Origin: Malania oleifera
Lineage: Eukaryota; Streptophyta; Magnoliopsida; Santalales; Ximeniaceae
Reading direction: 5' to 3'
Length of the DNA: 64,000 nt
Assembly: GCF_029873635.1 (NCBI RefSeq)
Contig: NC_080418.1
Span: 150,467,748 to 150,531,747, forward strand
Numbering within the stretch: position 1 is the stretch's first letter; every line of letters starts with the position of its first letter. A program made the position numbers and the translations under genes. The notes beneath the pieces are model-generated. The model saw nothing but the letters and a program-made list of their open reading frames with translations. It was not told the origin of the DNA and made no database searches. Positions 35,581 to 46,290 of the stretch are shown here, piece by piece.

Positions 35581-35819
35581 TGTTGTAAAACACGCGTACT
35601 TATGTGGATGACTATTTAGATAATAGGTTACAACCTTTGGTATGCCCACATAATGATTCATTAATTATGTGGTTAACCTTTGGGATGTCAATGTATTTGC
35701 CTATATAAAGACATGTTTTACAACAAAATGAGATAATAAGATGATTAACAACATCTAGTTCCTGAAAAACTAAAATAACTCCAAACTTTTTTGTATTCCT
35801 CTTTATTTCATTTACAACA
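35581..35819 (+). repeat. 5' LTR of the copia element
   Basis: TGTTGTAAAACACG..TTTACAACA, 239 bp, with terminal inverted TGTTGTAAA/TTTACAACA. The TATA-like CTATATAAAG is at about 35701-35710. Confidence 0.9.
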
Positions 35820-35959
35820 CAATATCAGTACGATCAAGTCTCTAATGGTATAGCAAGTTTCGTTGGTATTATTCTAAGGTAAGAATCTTGTTTCCTTTAA
35901 CATTTGTTATCTATATAACTTTAGTTTTTCATCTGGCCTATATTTCACAAAAATGATGA

Positions 35960-38268
35960 TGGTTGAATCAAATTTTATGCACCAGAAGTGCTCCGAGCCT
36001 AAAAGTTTTATACTTTGACATGATCATTTTGGCCATCATGGTTCAACTATGATGCGACGAATCATTGAAAATACACATGGACATCCAATAAAGGATCGGA
36101 AAGTTCTTTGACCTGGTGATTATTTTTGTATTTGTTGGAATACACCAACTTTGTCTAATCTTGATACACGCACAAATCAGTGCAAACTTGAAGTTCAAAG
36201 AATAATTCATTTGCAAAATGCTGCAAATCAATTGCCAGATATTTTTACAGACACCAAAAGGGTCACTTAATCCCATGTTTTGGCCGCAAATATTACTGCT
36301 AGATTGATTGTTCCTGAAGAATACCGAAACACCCAATGGAAATAGCAGCTAATGAATCTAAAGTATGTCAGAAGCGTGGTAGACCAATTGGTGCAAATGA
36401 TACTGTTCCTCGAAAGAAAAAGGAAATGAATAAAAGTGACACTCAAAAAGAGTTCATTAACATTTAAGAAGAGGTTAAAAGAAATATAGATCAACAATCT
36501 CATATTTCTACAGAAGCAACACCAGAAGTGGTTCCGGTATTGAAAAATTATGAGATTTCATTAAAACATGGAAATATGTGGAGAAGAAATGAAGTTGTTG
36601 TTGATAATGTGTTTGCATATGCGATTGCTTCAGAAATTATTAATGATAATGAGTCTGAACCTCAAACTGTAAAAGAATGTCGATATCGAAATGACTGACC
36701 AAAATGAAAAGAAGCGATACAGGTTGAGCTAGACTCATTAGCCAAACGTAAGGAATTTGGACCAATAGTCCAAACACCTGAGAATGTCAAACCTGTTGGG
36801 TATAAATGGGTTTTTGTACGTAAAAGAAATGAAATGAATGAAATTGTGAGATACAAGGCGCGTCTTATAGCACAAGGTTTCTCCCAAAGGCCTGGTATAG
36901 ATTATAATGAGACCTATTCCCTTGTTATGGATACAGTTATTTTTAGATTTTTGATTAGTTTAAAGGTTTCTGAAGGACTCGATATATGCCTCATGGATGT
37001 AGTAACAGCTTACTTGTATGACTCATTGGATAATGACATATATATGAAAATCCCCAAGGATTTAAAATGCCTGAAACATATAATCCAAAACTACGACAAA
37101 TGTATTCTGTTAAATTACAAAGATCCTTGTATGGATTGAAGTAATCTGAACGAATGTGGTACAATCGTCTAAGTGAATATTTGTTGAAAATTGGATATGA
37201 AAATAATCTTTTCTGTCGTTGTGTTTTCATTAAGAAAATAAATTTTGGATTTGTTATAGTTGCAGTTTATGTTGATGACATAAACATAGTAGGAACTCTA
37301 GAAGAGATCACAACGACTACTAACTACTTAATGAAAGAATTTGAAATGAAGGATATTGGGAAGAGAAAATTTTGTCTTGGTTTCAAGTTGAACATTTAAC
37401 AAGTGGAATTCTTATTCATCAATCATCTTATATAGAAAAAATCTTGAAACAATTTTATATGGATAAATCTTATCCATTAAGCTCCCCGATTGTTGTTCAT
37501 TCACTTGATGTGAAAAAGGATATTTTTCGTCCTCGAGAAGATGATGAAGAAATCCTTGATCCTGAAGTACCCTATCTTAGTGCAATAGAAGCACTCTTGT
37601 ATCTTGCAAATTGCACTAGACTAGATATAGCTTTTGCGGCAAATTTGCTGGCAAGGTTTAGTTCTACATCAACTTAGAGACATTAGAATGGAGTAAAACA
37701 TGTTCTTCATTATCTCCACGGCACATCTGATATGAGTTTGTTTTACCCAAAGGGAGTAAAGTCTGTGTTGAAAGGATATGTTGATGCTGAATATCTTTTT
37801 GATCCTCATAAAGTTCGATCACAAACAGACTATATTTTTACATGTGGTGATACTGCTATCTCTTGACGATCTATAAAGCAAACGATCACTACTACCTCTT
37901 CAAACAATTCAGAAATATTGACAGTTCACGAAGTAAGTCGTGAATGTATATGGTTAAGAACTATAATCCAACACATTAAAGGGACAAGTGGATTATCATT
38001 GGAGAATGACACGCCAACAATATTGTACGAGGACAATGCAGCATGTATTGCACAAATCAAAGGTGGGTATATAAAAGGTGATAAAACTAAACATATTTCA
38101 CCAAAGTTCTTTTACACTCATAAACTTTGGGAGAAAGGAAATGTTGACATTTGCAAAATTCGTTTAAGTGACAACTCAGTAGATTTATTCACAAAAGTAA
38201 TACCAACTTCAATTTTCAAAAAGCATGTACATAACATTAAAATACGACAACTTAAGGACATTTCTTAA
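35960..38268 (+). pseudogene. copia pol remnant (integrase ends, RT, RNase H)
   Basis: The integrase zinc region HDHFGHHGSTMMRRII (about 36020-36070) is followed directly by the post-core part LQNAANQLPDIFTDTKRV (about 36200-36260), so the catalytic core is deleted. RT blocks follow: GYKWVFVRKRN, YKARLIAQGFSQRPGIDYNETYS, MDVVTAYLY and YVDDINIVG (the catalytic YVDD, about 37270). RNase H blocks follow: LLYLANCTRLDIAFA and ILYEDNAACIAQ..HISPKFFYTH. The frame ends at 38268. Several stops and frameshifts occur (for example TAG at 37675-37677, TGA at 37864-37866). Not functional. Confidence 0.85.
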
Positions 38269-38399
38269 TTGATTGTATTTTTTAGAGGAAGTATAAATGC
38301 TGTACTATTTTTCCTTCGTTAAGGTTTTACCTCATAGGGTTTTCCATAGCAAAGGTTTTAACGAGGCATATTTATAGTGTATAGTCATCCAAGGGGAAG

Positions 38400-38647
38400 T
38401 ATTGTAAAACATGTATATTTATGTGGATGACTATCTAGATAATAGGTTATAACCTTTTATGTGTCCACATAATGGTTCATTATATGGTTAACCTTTGGAA
38501 TGCCAATGTAATTGCATATATAAGGACATGCTTTACAACAAAATGAAATAATAAGATGATTAACAATATCTAGTTCTTGAAAAATTAGACTGTTGAATTT
38601 CTATAACTCCAAACTTTTTTGTATTCTTTTTTGTTTCATTTACAACA
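38400..38647 (+). repeat. 3' LTR of the copia element
   Basis: TATTGTAAAACATG..TTTACAACA, 248 bp, aligned over its length with the 5' LTR. The first G has become A. Confidence 0.9.
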
Positions 38648-38652
38648 TGAAG

Positions 38653-39701
38653 TTTATAGTTAGATGTTTTATCAGAAAAAAGTGATTATGATGACCACCA
38701 ACTACGATGCTATGAATATGATCATTATCAATTGTAGATAGGTCTTTTATGTTTGCACGATAAAAAATAAATAGTTTTCGAGGTTCTTATAAAAAATATT
38801 AGTGATGAGCCTTTTTTAAAAAAGAAAAAAACTTTATAATTAAGGTGTAACTTTTTATAGAACTAATTATGCAAATGTAGAAATCTCAAAGTGTAGTTTA
38901 TAAATACCTCTTTCGCTTTATAAAGTTTCGAAGCCCAAAATATTTCTCAAAAAATGAAATTTCACAAGCAAATGAAATTTTCAAATATTGAATTTTGGAT
39001 TGCTACCTTTAGTCCATAGATTAATCTATTATTTGTCCATATTTATGAAAATTACTTTTATAAAGAATAGAAAGGTTCTGATACATCTACTATTCTTCTT
39101 ACTTTTGTACAGACTAATTTAAAAAAAAAAATTTAATTTCCACTCATTACTCCAAAAGCCCCTAATAGATAAAATATTTATATGCATTTATTATTTCGTC
39201 AAAATTCTAATCTGTATATTTTTTTCAATTGCTCTACATAGTTAATTAATCCTTTCATCGTCCCATTTTCTTAAACAACTCATTAAATCAATCTTACAAT
39301 TTACATATTGGCGGCCTAAGTTCAAAACCTTTGGATGTTATTAGAATAAATTCGGGAAGATGGTAAATTGGTTACTCTAACCAGTTGTATAATTTAGAGC
39401 CAATGAAACTCTCTAAAGGGAAAAAAGAACCCTTTTCCTTACGACCAAGTTTGATAAATATAATGAAATTAACCTTATGTAAAGTAGTATCTCCCAATTG
39501 TTTCGAAAATATTATGGCCTATTTTTAGACGCAAAGAATAGTTTTTATTTTTCATTGTCAATTTTCAAAATAATTACAAGACTGCCACAAATTGAATTCA
39601 TTGACACCACAACAAAGAATACAGAGAGTGAGAAATGATCTCTTGAGAAAGAGAGAGAGAGAATGAGAAGTCGACTATCTGTTCTTTCAATTGGATTGAG
39701 T
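38653..39701. other. intergenic and 3' flank of the left neprosin gene
   Basis: No gene seen. A GA-rich tract at 39645-39665 lies about 40 bp past the stop codon and could be in the 3' UTR. No clear polyadenylation signal can be assigned. Confidence 0.5.
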
Positions 39702-42700
39702 TCAGAGTGGGCAGCCTGAGCTTTTGGCACCAGGGCCTCCAAAGTAAAAGTAAAAACCCCAATCAATGCCATTGCCAAGTTTGATGTCATAACAATTGTG
39801 TTGGTCAGTGAATGGGGAAATGCCTTTAGGGTAAATGAGATTGTTGGAGTCATCAACTACAAGGAGGTTCTTGAAATAGCTAGCCTTCCCATAACCTTCA
39901 TCAGGAAAATGCCCGCTCCCCATTTGGGTTGAAGTGTAATCTCCTGCCTCTCCCCCTGAGTTCAGCACCTCCCCTCCCCACTGTACCATTGAAGCACTCT
40001 TCACCAAGTGTGAAAATATGAAAGCTGGCCAGTAACCCAGTATAACCTCATTCCCAAATTGCATCCACCAATGCCCATTCATTCCATCCTACCCATCCAT
40101 CCAAAATCAAAATTAATAATAAGGAAAAATATGCAAGGAATTTATTTGGGCAAAAGACACCATCCTAACCCTCCTTTGAGGTTTAAAAAATATACAGACC
40201 TCTTCTGATGTTTCAAAAGTTCTACGGACATCTCTTGATGTTTCAAAACTCCTACAGACCTCCATTGACGTTTGATTATCAGGACACTTAGAATTTTAAA
40301 AAAGTTTGCTTTTTTTCTAAATATGACGAGAAGTCTGTTTTCTTGGAAAATTTCAAGGAGAGGTCACTAGGATTTTTGAAATCTTTGGGGCTTCTTTTAC
40401 CCTTACTATTTTGTCATTTAGGCTTAGTGGGTATTTGGGATTTTACCTTCCAAACAAGTATGGAGATGTCAAACTGGGAACTGCCATAGCCAGAAATGGG
40501 TTCTATGCTTGCACCCAGTGCAATCTTAGAGTTGATTTGAATAAAGCCTGAGCAGAGCAAGTTGTAGCAGCCTGTGGCTTGGTAATTGTCACTCTGTTTA
40601 TTCATAGTTATCATGCATTATTTGAGACTAATTGTTTTAATAAAGAAAAATGATAACCACGTTAGGGGAATAATGCAGCAATTAAATGGGACTTACAGTC
40701 CAGTACGTGAAGAACCTTGTTCTGCTGTCACCATAGAGATTGGGATTGACCTGATTCATTTCAGTGGCTTAGTTTCTAGGACTAGCGATGTGAATGCTTA
40801 AAGTAGAAAAATGGAATTGGGTCTCTCTCTATCTCTCTTTTTGAAAAAATTCTTCTTGGGCATGTGAAGAGTGGAATAACTTTAGTGTTTGGTTTGGGAA
40901 ATCACATGTTTGGGAATTCTATGCTTGGGAATAGAATCCATTTGGGTTTCTATAAGATCCCAGATGAATTGAGTGTAATTTTTAGGACGGACCAAATAAG
41001 GACATTTAAGATTCCCCAACTCAGATTCCCAAGAATTCTCAAGGTAGTGTTTGGGAGCATGGATTTCAAACCTTTGGTTTGGATTTGTGTAGATTTGGAT
41101 GAAAGTCAATATAAATACTACGTTTTGTCTAAGTTCACACAAATTCACATCAAAGGCTCGAAATCCAAGCCCCAAAACATAGCGATTTCAACCCAATGGA
41201 CCAAATACATAGGGAGAGTAATTATATACCTGCCAACCAGCTTCAATTGTGTTGAGATCCTGCCCAAAAGAACCACTCAAGATCCAGAACTGAGCCAGGC
41301 TGAACTCATGAGAAGCCTTCTGTATTCTGGGTTTCCAAACATTTATAGTTGCTTTTGCTCCAAAATAAATGTTGTCTGCTCCCCCAACATACGCTATTGC
41401 ATGCTATTTGATGACCACCCCCAAGCATTCCAATCAGGAAAAAAAAACAATAATAATAAACAGAACAAAATGTCAGAATAAAATTAAACTAAGTACAAAA
41501 CTGAAACAAAAAAAAATCATTTCTAAAAATCAGAAGAACTTTGTAAAATAAGCTATTGCATGCAAATTAGCCAGCCCTAAGAATACCAACCAAAAGAAAA
41601 ATGCTTCCTTTGCTTTGTTTTCTTTGTTGGTTTGGTTTTTTTTTTTTTATAACTCCTCTAATTGAATTCACCTGATGACTCTTGCCGTTGTCAGTATCAT
41701 CATCAGGAGACAACAGGGTGTGTGAGATGCTCCCTGGGTGCTTCTTGCCAAATTTTTGGACAGAACTTGCTCTCAACACATCCTCCCTTTTTGTTCTTCT
41801 TATGGGTATGGTGCCTTCTGGGCATTCCCCTTTCAAGTGCCATAGTTGAGTAACTGGCTTTGAGGATCTCCTTGGTTTTGTACTTGTAGACACCTTGCTT
41901 TCATCAAACAAGCCCTCTGGGTGGAAGCTAGGCTTCATCTGCAAAAACCAAACAAAGCCCAAAACAACATTAACATTAAAAACAGAAGAAACACAACCCT
42001 CCCCGCCCAAAAAGGATTGAGAATGAAGGTTCTTTCGATTATGATAAAATATTAAGAAAAACTAGATTCATTTTCCGTGGTTTTCAAGCACACTCTCCTG
42101 CTGTTTCCTTGGAATTACTCTTTCCTAGAGTTTACATAAGGGGGACCTTGGATCAATGGTAAGGTTGCTCCCAGGTTCGAGTCGAAGGAAACAGCCTCTT
42201 TGCATAAAAACAGGGGTAAGGCTACGTACACTGTGATGACCCTCCCCTTTACCCTCCCAAAGTGGGGAGCCTTATGACCCAAGGATGCCCCTTTTTTTTT
42301 TTTACAGTGGTAAAAGTGTGCGTCTCTCTCCTGCTCTCTTTTCTTAGAAATCTGTAGATGTTACATATAGCACCACTATCAGAAATTTCAACACATGCAT
42401 TGTGTAAGAAGGTGTATGCATGTGTTTGTGTTTATATTTATGGAGTACCTGAATTGTGTGGTTTTTGAGGAGAGGGTGATCAAAGGCTGGCTGCTGAGAG
42501 ACTGGAACACAGTCAATAATATCCCCATCTGGGCTCTGTTGAATTCACCATTATCCAAATTAATCAAAACATCAAACCAATCTTGTCCTCACAAAAAAGA
42601 ATCCACATAAATCAAATTAATCAACTAATGTTCATGACAGACAGATGGAGATAGAGGGAGAACAGAGAACCTTAATGGTCTTGAGAGGAGTTTTGTTGAA

Positions 42701-42820
42701 CCTACTCAAGTGCTTCTTGGCCTCTTCAAGTTCAATCTTCCTACCAGCAGAAGAGGATAGAGAGATGAGCAAAACCCAGAAGAAGAGAAGCTTCTCCTTC
42801 CACAATTCATATGCAGCCAT
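39702..42820 (-). CDS. neprosin-family protein (DUF4409-DUF239), left copy, 7 exons
   Basis: Predicted exons on the minus strand: 42671-42820, 42449-42535, 41672-41938, 41230-41403, 40697-40750, 40447-40593, 39702-40088. All have GT..AG borders, all introns are phase 0, and the product has 421 residues. Residues 1-25 ([20 protein letters not shown]..) form a signal peptide. The activation-peptide domain (DUF4409) covers about 30-165, with [22 protein letters not shown] and [11 protein letters not shown]. The neprosin domain (DUF239) follows, with AIAYV, GCYNLLC and TQMGSGHFP. Glu222 (IEAGW) and Glu333 (WGGEV) are 111 residues apart, close to the spacing of the catalytic glutamates of Nepenthes neprosin (188 and 297), so they are the likely active site. 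The family is secreted glutamic prolyl endopeptidases; many plant members have no known substrate. The start is supported by the signal peptide and the shared MAA start of the paralogue. Confidence 0.9.
40146..40402. repeat. degenerate repeat in intron 6 of the left neprosin gene
   Basis: GGGCAAAAGACACCATCC.. with tandem phrases TTCTGATGTTTCAAAA, TCTTGATGTTTCAAAA and CATTGACGTTTGATTA, ending CTTCTTTTACCCTTA. The ends GGGCAAAAG and CTTTTACCC are loosely inverted. A similar GGGCAAAAGCCATTTACCTC start is at 33048. It may be a small non-autonomous transposon; family unknown. Confidence 0.4.
42142..42303 (+). mobile_element. Au-like SINE in intron 2 of the left neprosin gene
   Basis: It starts GGGGACCTTGGATCAATGG, has the pol III box B GGTTCGAGTC (42175-42184), then CAGCCTCTTTGCATAAAAAC, GGTAAGGCTACGTACA (the hallmark of Au SINEs), CCCTCCCCTTTACCCTCC, and ends GGATGCCCC plus a T run (42292-42303). 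It is antisense to the gene. A TSD is not clear; TTTACA occurs on both sides. Confidence 0.75.
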
Positions 42821-42922
42821 ATAGCTTAAACTATTCTAAAACCCGAAGAAGATCTCAGAAACCCAAACACAGAGAAAGCCTATGGTTTTGAGTGCGTTTT
42901 GGAGAATATCATGTTGGTGAGA

Positions 42923-42929
42923 ATTATAG
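42923..42929 (-). promoter_or_regulatory. possible TATA box of the left neprosin gene
   Basis: The minus strand reads GCTATAATTC about 105 bp upstream of the ATG, the only TATA-like string close to the start. Weak evidence. Confidence 0.3.
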
Positions 42930-45900
42930 CAGTAAATGTTGGGCGGGTTCTGAAAATTGAGAATTCACCAAATTCAAAAGACAGATTGGTTAGTTGCTTA
43001 TTCTGTTCAATGGGATATGCATACATTAATGATAATTAAACAAGAAAAAGAAAGCTATTAATTAGCATTTTAAGAGAACAAAGGAAAATTAACTTTAGAC
43101 TTGGGCCGTTTGAACGTACAAAGTAGGATGGGAAAAGTAGCTAACTCCTTGATATCTGCCTTGGCTTTACAACTTTGCCACAAGAAAATTAAATCAACTA
43201 AAATAATTAAATGGAACTCTCTTTGATTTGAGAGAATTTACCTAAGTATATGTTAAATTATTAACCTTTTTAAAAAAGTTTTCACATTTTTTCCCTTCTC
43301 AACAGCCTGTTTGCAGTTGTCTAAATCCATAAGATTTTTAGTAGTGATTTATTATTTTAAAATAGAACTTTGCACTAGGATTGTAAGTGAGTCATGTCTT
43401 CTCACGAGCTATCGGACTCGAGTTACTTGAATATTTTAATGAGTCAAGTTTGAACTATGTGCTACTATTTGAGTCGAGTTTGAACTTAATCGAACTTTAA
43501 ATTTTATTATTTTTATATTATATAAGTCATATAATATATTTTATACATATATTTAATATTTTATACATCGTATATATTTATATATGTATTCAATATTAAT
43601 TTATAATTAAGTCAAGTTTGAGTTTTAAGAACTTGTAGTCAAGTTAAGTTCGAGTTTAACAATTTTAAGATTAATCGAGTTTGAGTTGAGTTTCGAACTT
43701 AAGGTTTTTGAACTGAGTCGAGTTTGAATATCTTATTATGCCGACTCAACTTGACTCGAGTATACCCATATAACCCATTATTGAATAAACCCTAAATTTG
43801 ATTAACATATTAATAATACATGTGCATATATATATATATATATAAAATGGTAAAAAAGGACAGGCCATTGGGACCCAATTTCTAAGAAAGGAAGGACAGG
43901 GAGCGTGCTGCCTTTAGATTTTTTATTTAAGGGATAAAGAGAGATTTAAGAGTATGTTTTGGGGATTGACTCCTCAATTAGAAGGGCTTTTGGCTCCCTT
44001 GAAAGTCTTTCAAGTCATATTATTAGTGAGCCTTGTTTAATTGAATCATGCACTTAAAAATTCTAATCGAACCCAATTTTAACTTTGGCCAAAAGCAAAA
44101 CGGAAACAAATTATTTTGACTCATTAACCGATAATTTTGGCCAACATTCAACTCTTAATAGCATCAATTAATTTAAAATTATATTTTTTTTCATATTTAA
44201 AAAATATTTTTAAGAATAACAAGTCTTCAAGATGTGAAAAAACAAATATATATATATATATATATAATATTTATATAATAGATGTTTAAAATATTTAATA
44301 GGATATCGAATTATACAGAAGAACCATATTGATAACCAAGCATGTGGAAAAAATAAAGCAACTAAAACAAAAGTTTAAGTGATTTTTCAACTCGATATTT
44401 TCGAGCTTCTTTGCTCACTGACGGTTGTTCATACTTGCCAACTAGTTTCGTAAAAAGGAAAATTAAGTGGGTTAAAAATCTTAATTTCATTTTCAAGAAT
44501 ATTAAAATTTGTTGGGATTAAAAACTTTATTTGAAAGGAAAAAAAAAAGAAAAAGAAAAAAGGAAAACATAAAAAAGAGGTTCACAGTTTTCTTTCTTTT
44601 CCACTAGGATAATCAAAGATTACACGTGAGAAAAGAAAAGGATAATATGAATGAAACTCATTTTCCTTTATATTTGCTTCTCTATTAAATATTATAAAAA
44701 ATGAAAGATGACTAAAAATTTTAAAAACTAAATATGAAAGAAGTGTAAAATCAAATTTTCATTTATATATTCAGTATATTTTTTTATTTTCTTTCTCATC
44801 TTCTTGAATAAGAGAATGAAAATTCCTTTATATTTTACTTTCCTCTCCATAATATTTTCTAAGATTCAAACAGGATTTCCAAACAAAGCATTAAGATTCA
44901 TAACAAATCAGATTTCAATGTCCAAATAAAGGTGAAAATGAAATAACAGGGGATGTTTATGAGAAATTTTAAAAGACACATAACCAGGTAATATCATTTG
45001 CTGAAATATTAACCAAATAATTTTTCAAGAGAAAAATCATAGCTACTTCTCCCTTATGACTTCTTGACATATTTTTTTCTTTCCATACAAAGTTATAGAA
45101 GCCCAGATGCACCTTAAACTTGAGCGTGCACTTGCTGCCAAGCTTAAAAATTTTTTTAACACATTAACATTATGATATAACAAGATTCAATTTTATGAGT
45201 AGAAAGAAAGATTGTCAATATATGCAATTTTACTCTTTAACTTTTTATGTAACGAGCCCGTGTCCCTAGACTTGAACCCATAATCGATCAGAAGAACAAT
45301 ATTACTGTTAATCCAGAGTCCTCTCTTGAACAAATTGTAGTATATTTGACATAAGTCATAAAACCAAAAATGCATAAACTTTAAATAAATGATATGATGT
45401 AATCAATACATGCTCCAAAATAATATAGTACCAACAGCCCAGATATATACCTAAATGCTTTTGGTAGGTAACAGAGGCAAACCTCAAAGTGGACTTTTCC
45501 TGCAGTATACAAATCTGAAAGCCAGCAGGCCTCTAAGCTGTTGGCTCGTAAGCCGGTTCAGTCATAAGAGGTTTTCGCTTTGCAGTGGGCATAATGGGAT
45601 ACTTAATAAAAGCAGATTCATCATGATGCTGCTAACACAAAGATGCCATGACCTCCCTCACATGCAATTCTCATCCAAACATCTTTTCAGTTGGTTCATG
45701 TTCTCCAAATGTCACCATCACTAAAAGCCCACAAAAAACACAAAAACATCCTCTAAAATCCCAACCGTTGTTACATACACAAAGCCAAAAAGGATTTTTT
45801 TTTTTTTCCCTTTGGGGGTGCATTAGAAAGCATAACACCCTCTAGACTCCAGAGGATCTTCATCCCAACACAAAGGCACCTGACAGGATGGAGCTTACAC

Positions 45901-46290
45901 AAAAGAAGAAGAAGCAGAAGCAGAAGCAATCAATATGAGAAGATCATGTATCTTGGTCTAAACCCACATGAGAAATTCCTTCATTCATTAGCGACCACTC
46001 CAAGAGAGGAGCAAAACAAATAAAACAGAGAGACTGGTAGAGGCCTGTTTCTTTCATGCTTTGAGAAACTTGGCCTCCCTTCCCCAATCACTTATATTGA
46101 CGATTTTAAAGTGAAAACAGGGTCAAAACTTCCCACCCACTAAAGAAAAGGTCATATGTCACTGGCCCAACCTAGAGAGTAAAAAAAGGGTATACACGAG
46201 ACAGATAGAGAGGGAGAGAGATTACAACTATTGAATGATACAGAGAAGAGAGAGAGAGAGAGAGAGAGAGGGTGAAATGGACTTCCTACT
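42930..46290. other. spacer between the two neprosin genes
   Basis: No gene seen. It holds a TCGAG-rich degenerate repeat (43374-43775), (AT)n runs at 43827-43845 and 44244-44266, poly-A-rich patches near 44540 and 44565, and a GA run (46243-46271) just beyond the right gene's stop codon, probably in its 3' UTR. Confidence 0.5.
43374..43775. repeat. degenerate GAGTCGAG-rich element, possibly a hAT-type MITE
   Basis: It is built of GAGTCGAGTTTGA/TCGAACTTAA motifs, with loosely inverted ends (CTAGGATTGTAAGTGAGTCA on the left; CTCGAGTATACCCATA on the right). A TSD is not evident. Similar motif-rich stretches occur at 55500-55870 and 58590-58665. Confidence 0.4.

Larger units (their letters stand above)
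35581..38647 (+). mobile_element. Ty1/copia retrotransposon, short LTRs, internally deleted
   Basis: Two LTRs (35581-35819 and 38400-38647) are flanked by a perfect 5-bp TSD TGAAG (35576-35580 and 38648-38652). A degraded primer-binding site (AATATCAGTAC at about 35822) and a polypurine tract (CAAGGGGAAG, 38390-38399) are in place. Internal length is about 2.6 kb, much shorter than a full copia interior, because gag, protease and most of the integrase core are absent. Order integrase, RT, RNase H is that of copia. The LTRs differ at roughly one site in eight to ten by eye. Confidence 0.9.

Noticed and set aside
36834-38268. Host gene encoding a reverse transcriptase-like protein
   Set aside because: The flanking LTRs and perfect TSD show it is a copia element with broken frames.
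40864-41481. 205-aa plus-strand open frame
   Set aside because: It runs antisense across intron 4 and exon 4 of the left neprosin gene and part of intron 3; exon 4 sense coding is clear and the frame has no recognisable domain.
42142-42303. tRNA gene candidate because of the box B motif
   Set aside because: No cloverleaf or anticodon arm can be drawn; the downstream part matches an Au-like SINE.
45455-45845. Two plus-strand open frames of 65-89 aa
   Set aside because: No recognisable similarity, no start context or splice pattern, and they lie just past the 3' end of the right neprosin gene.
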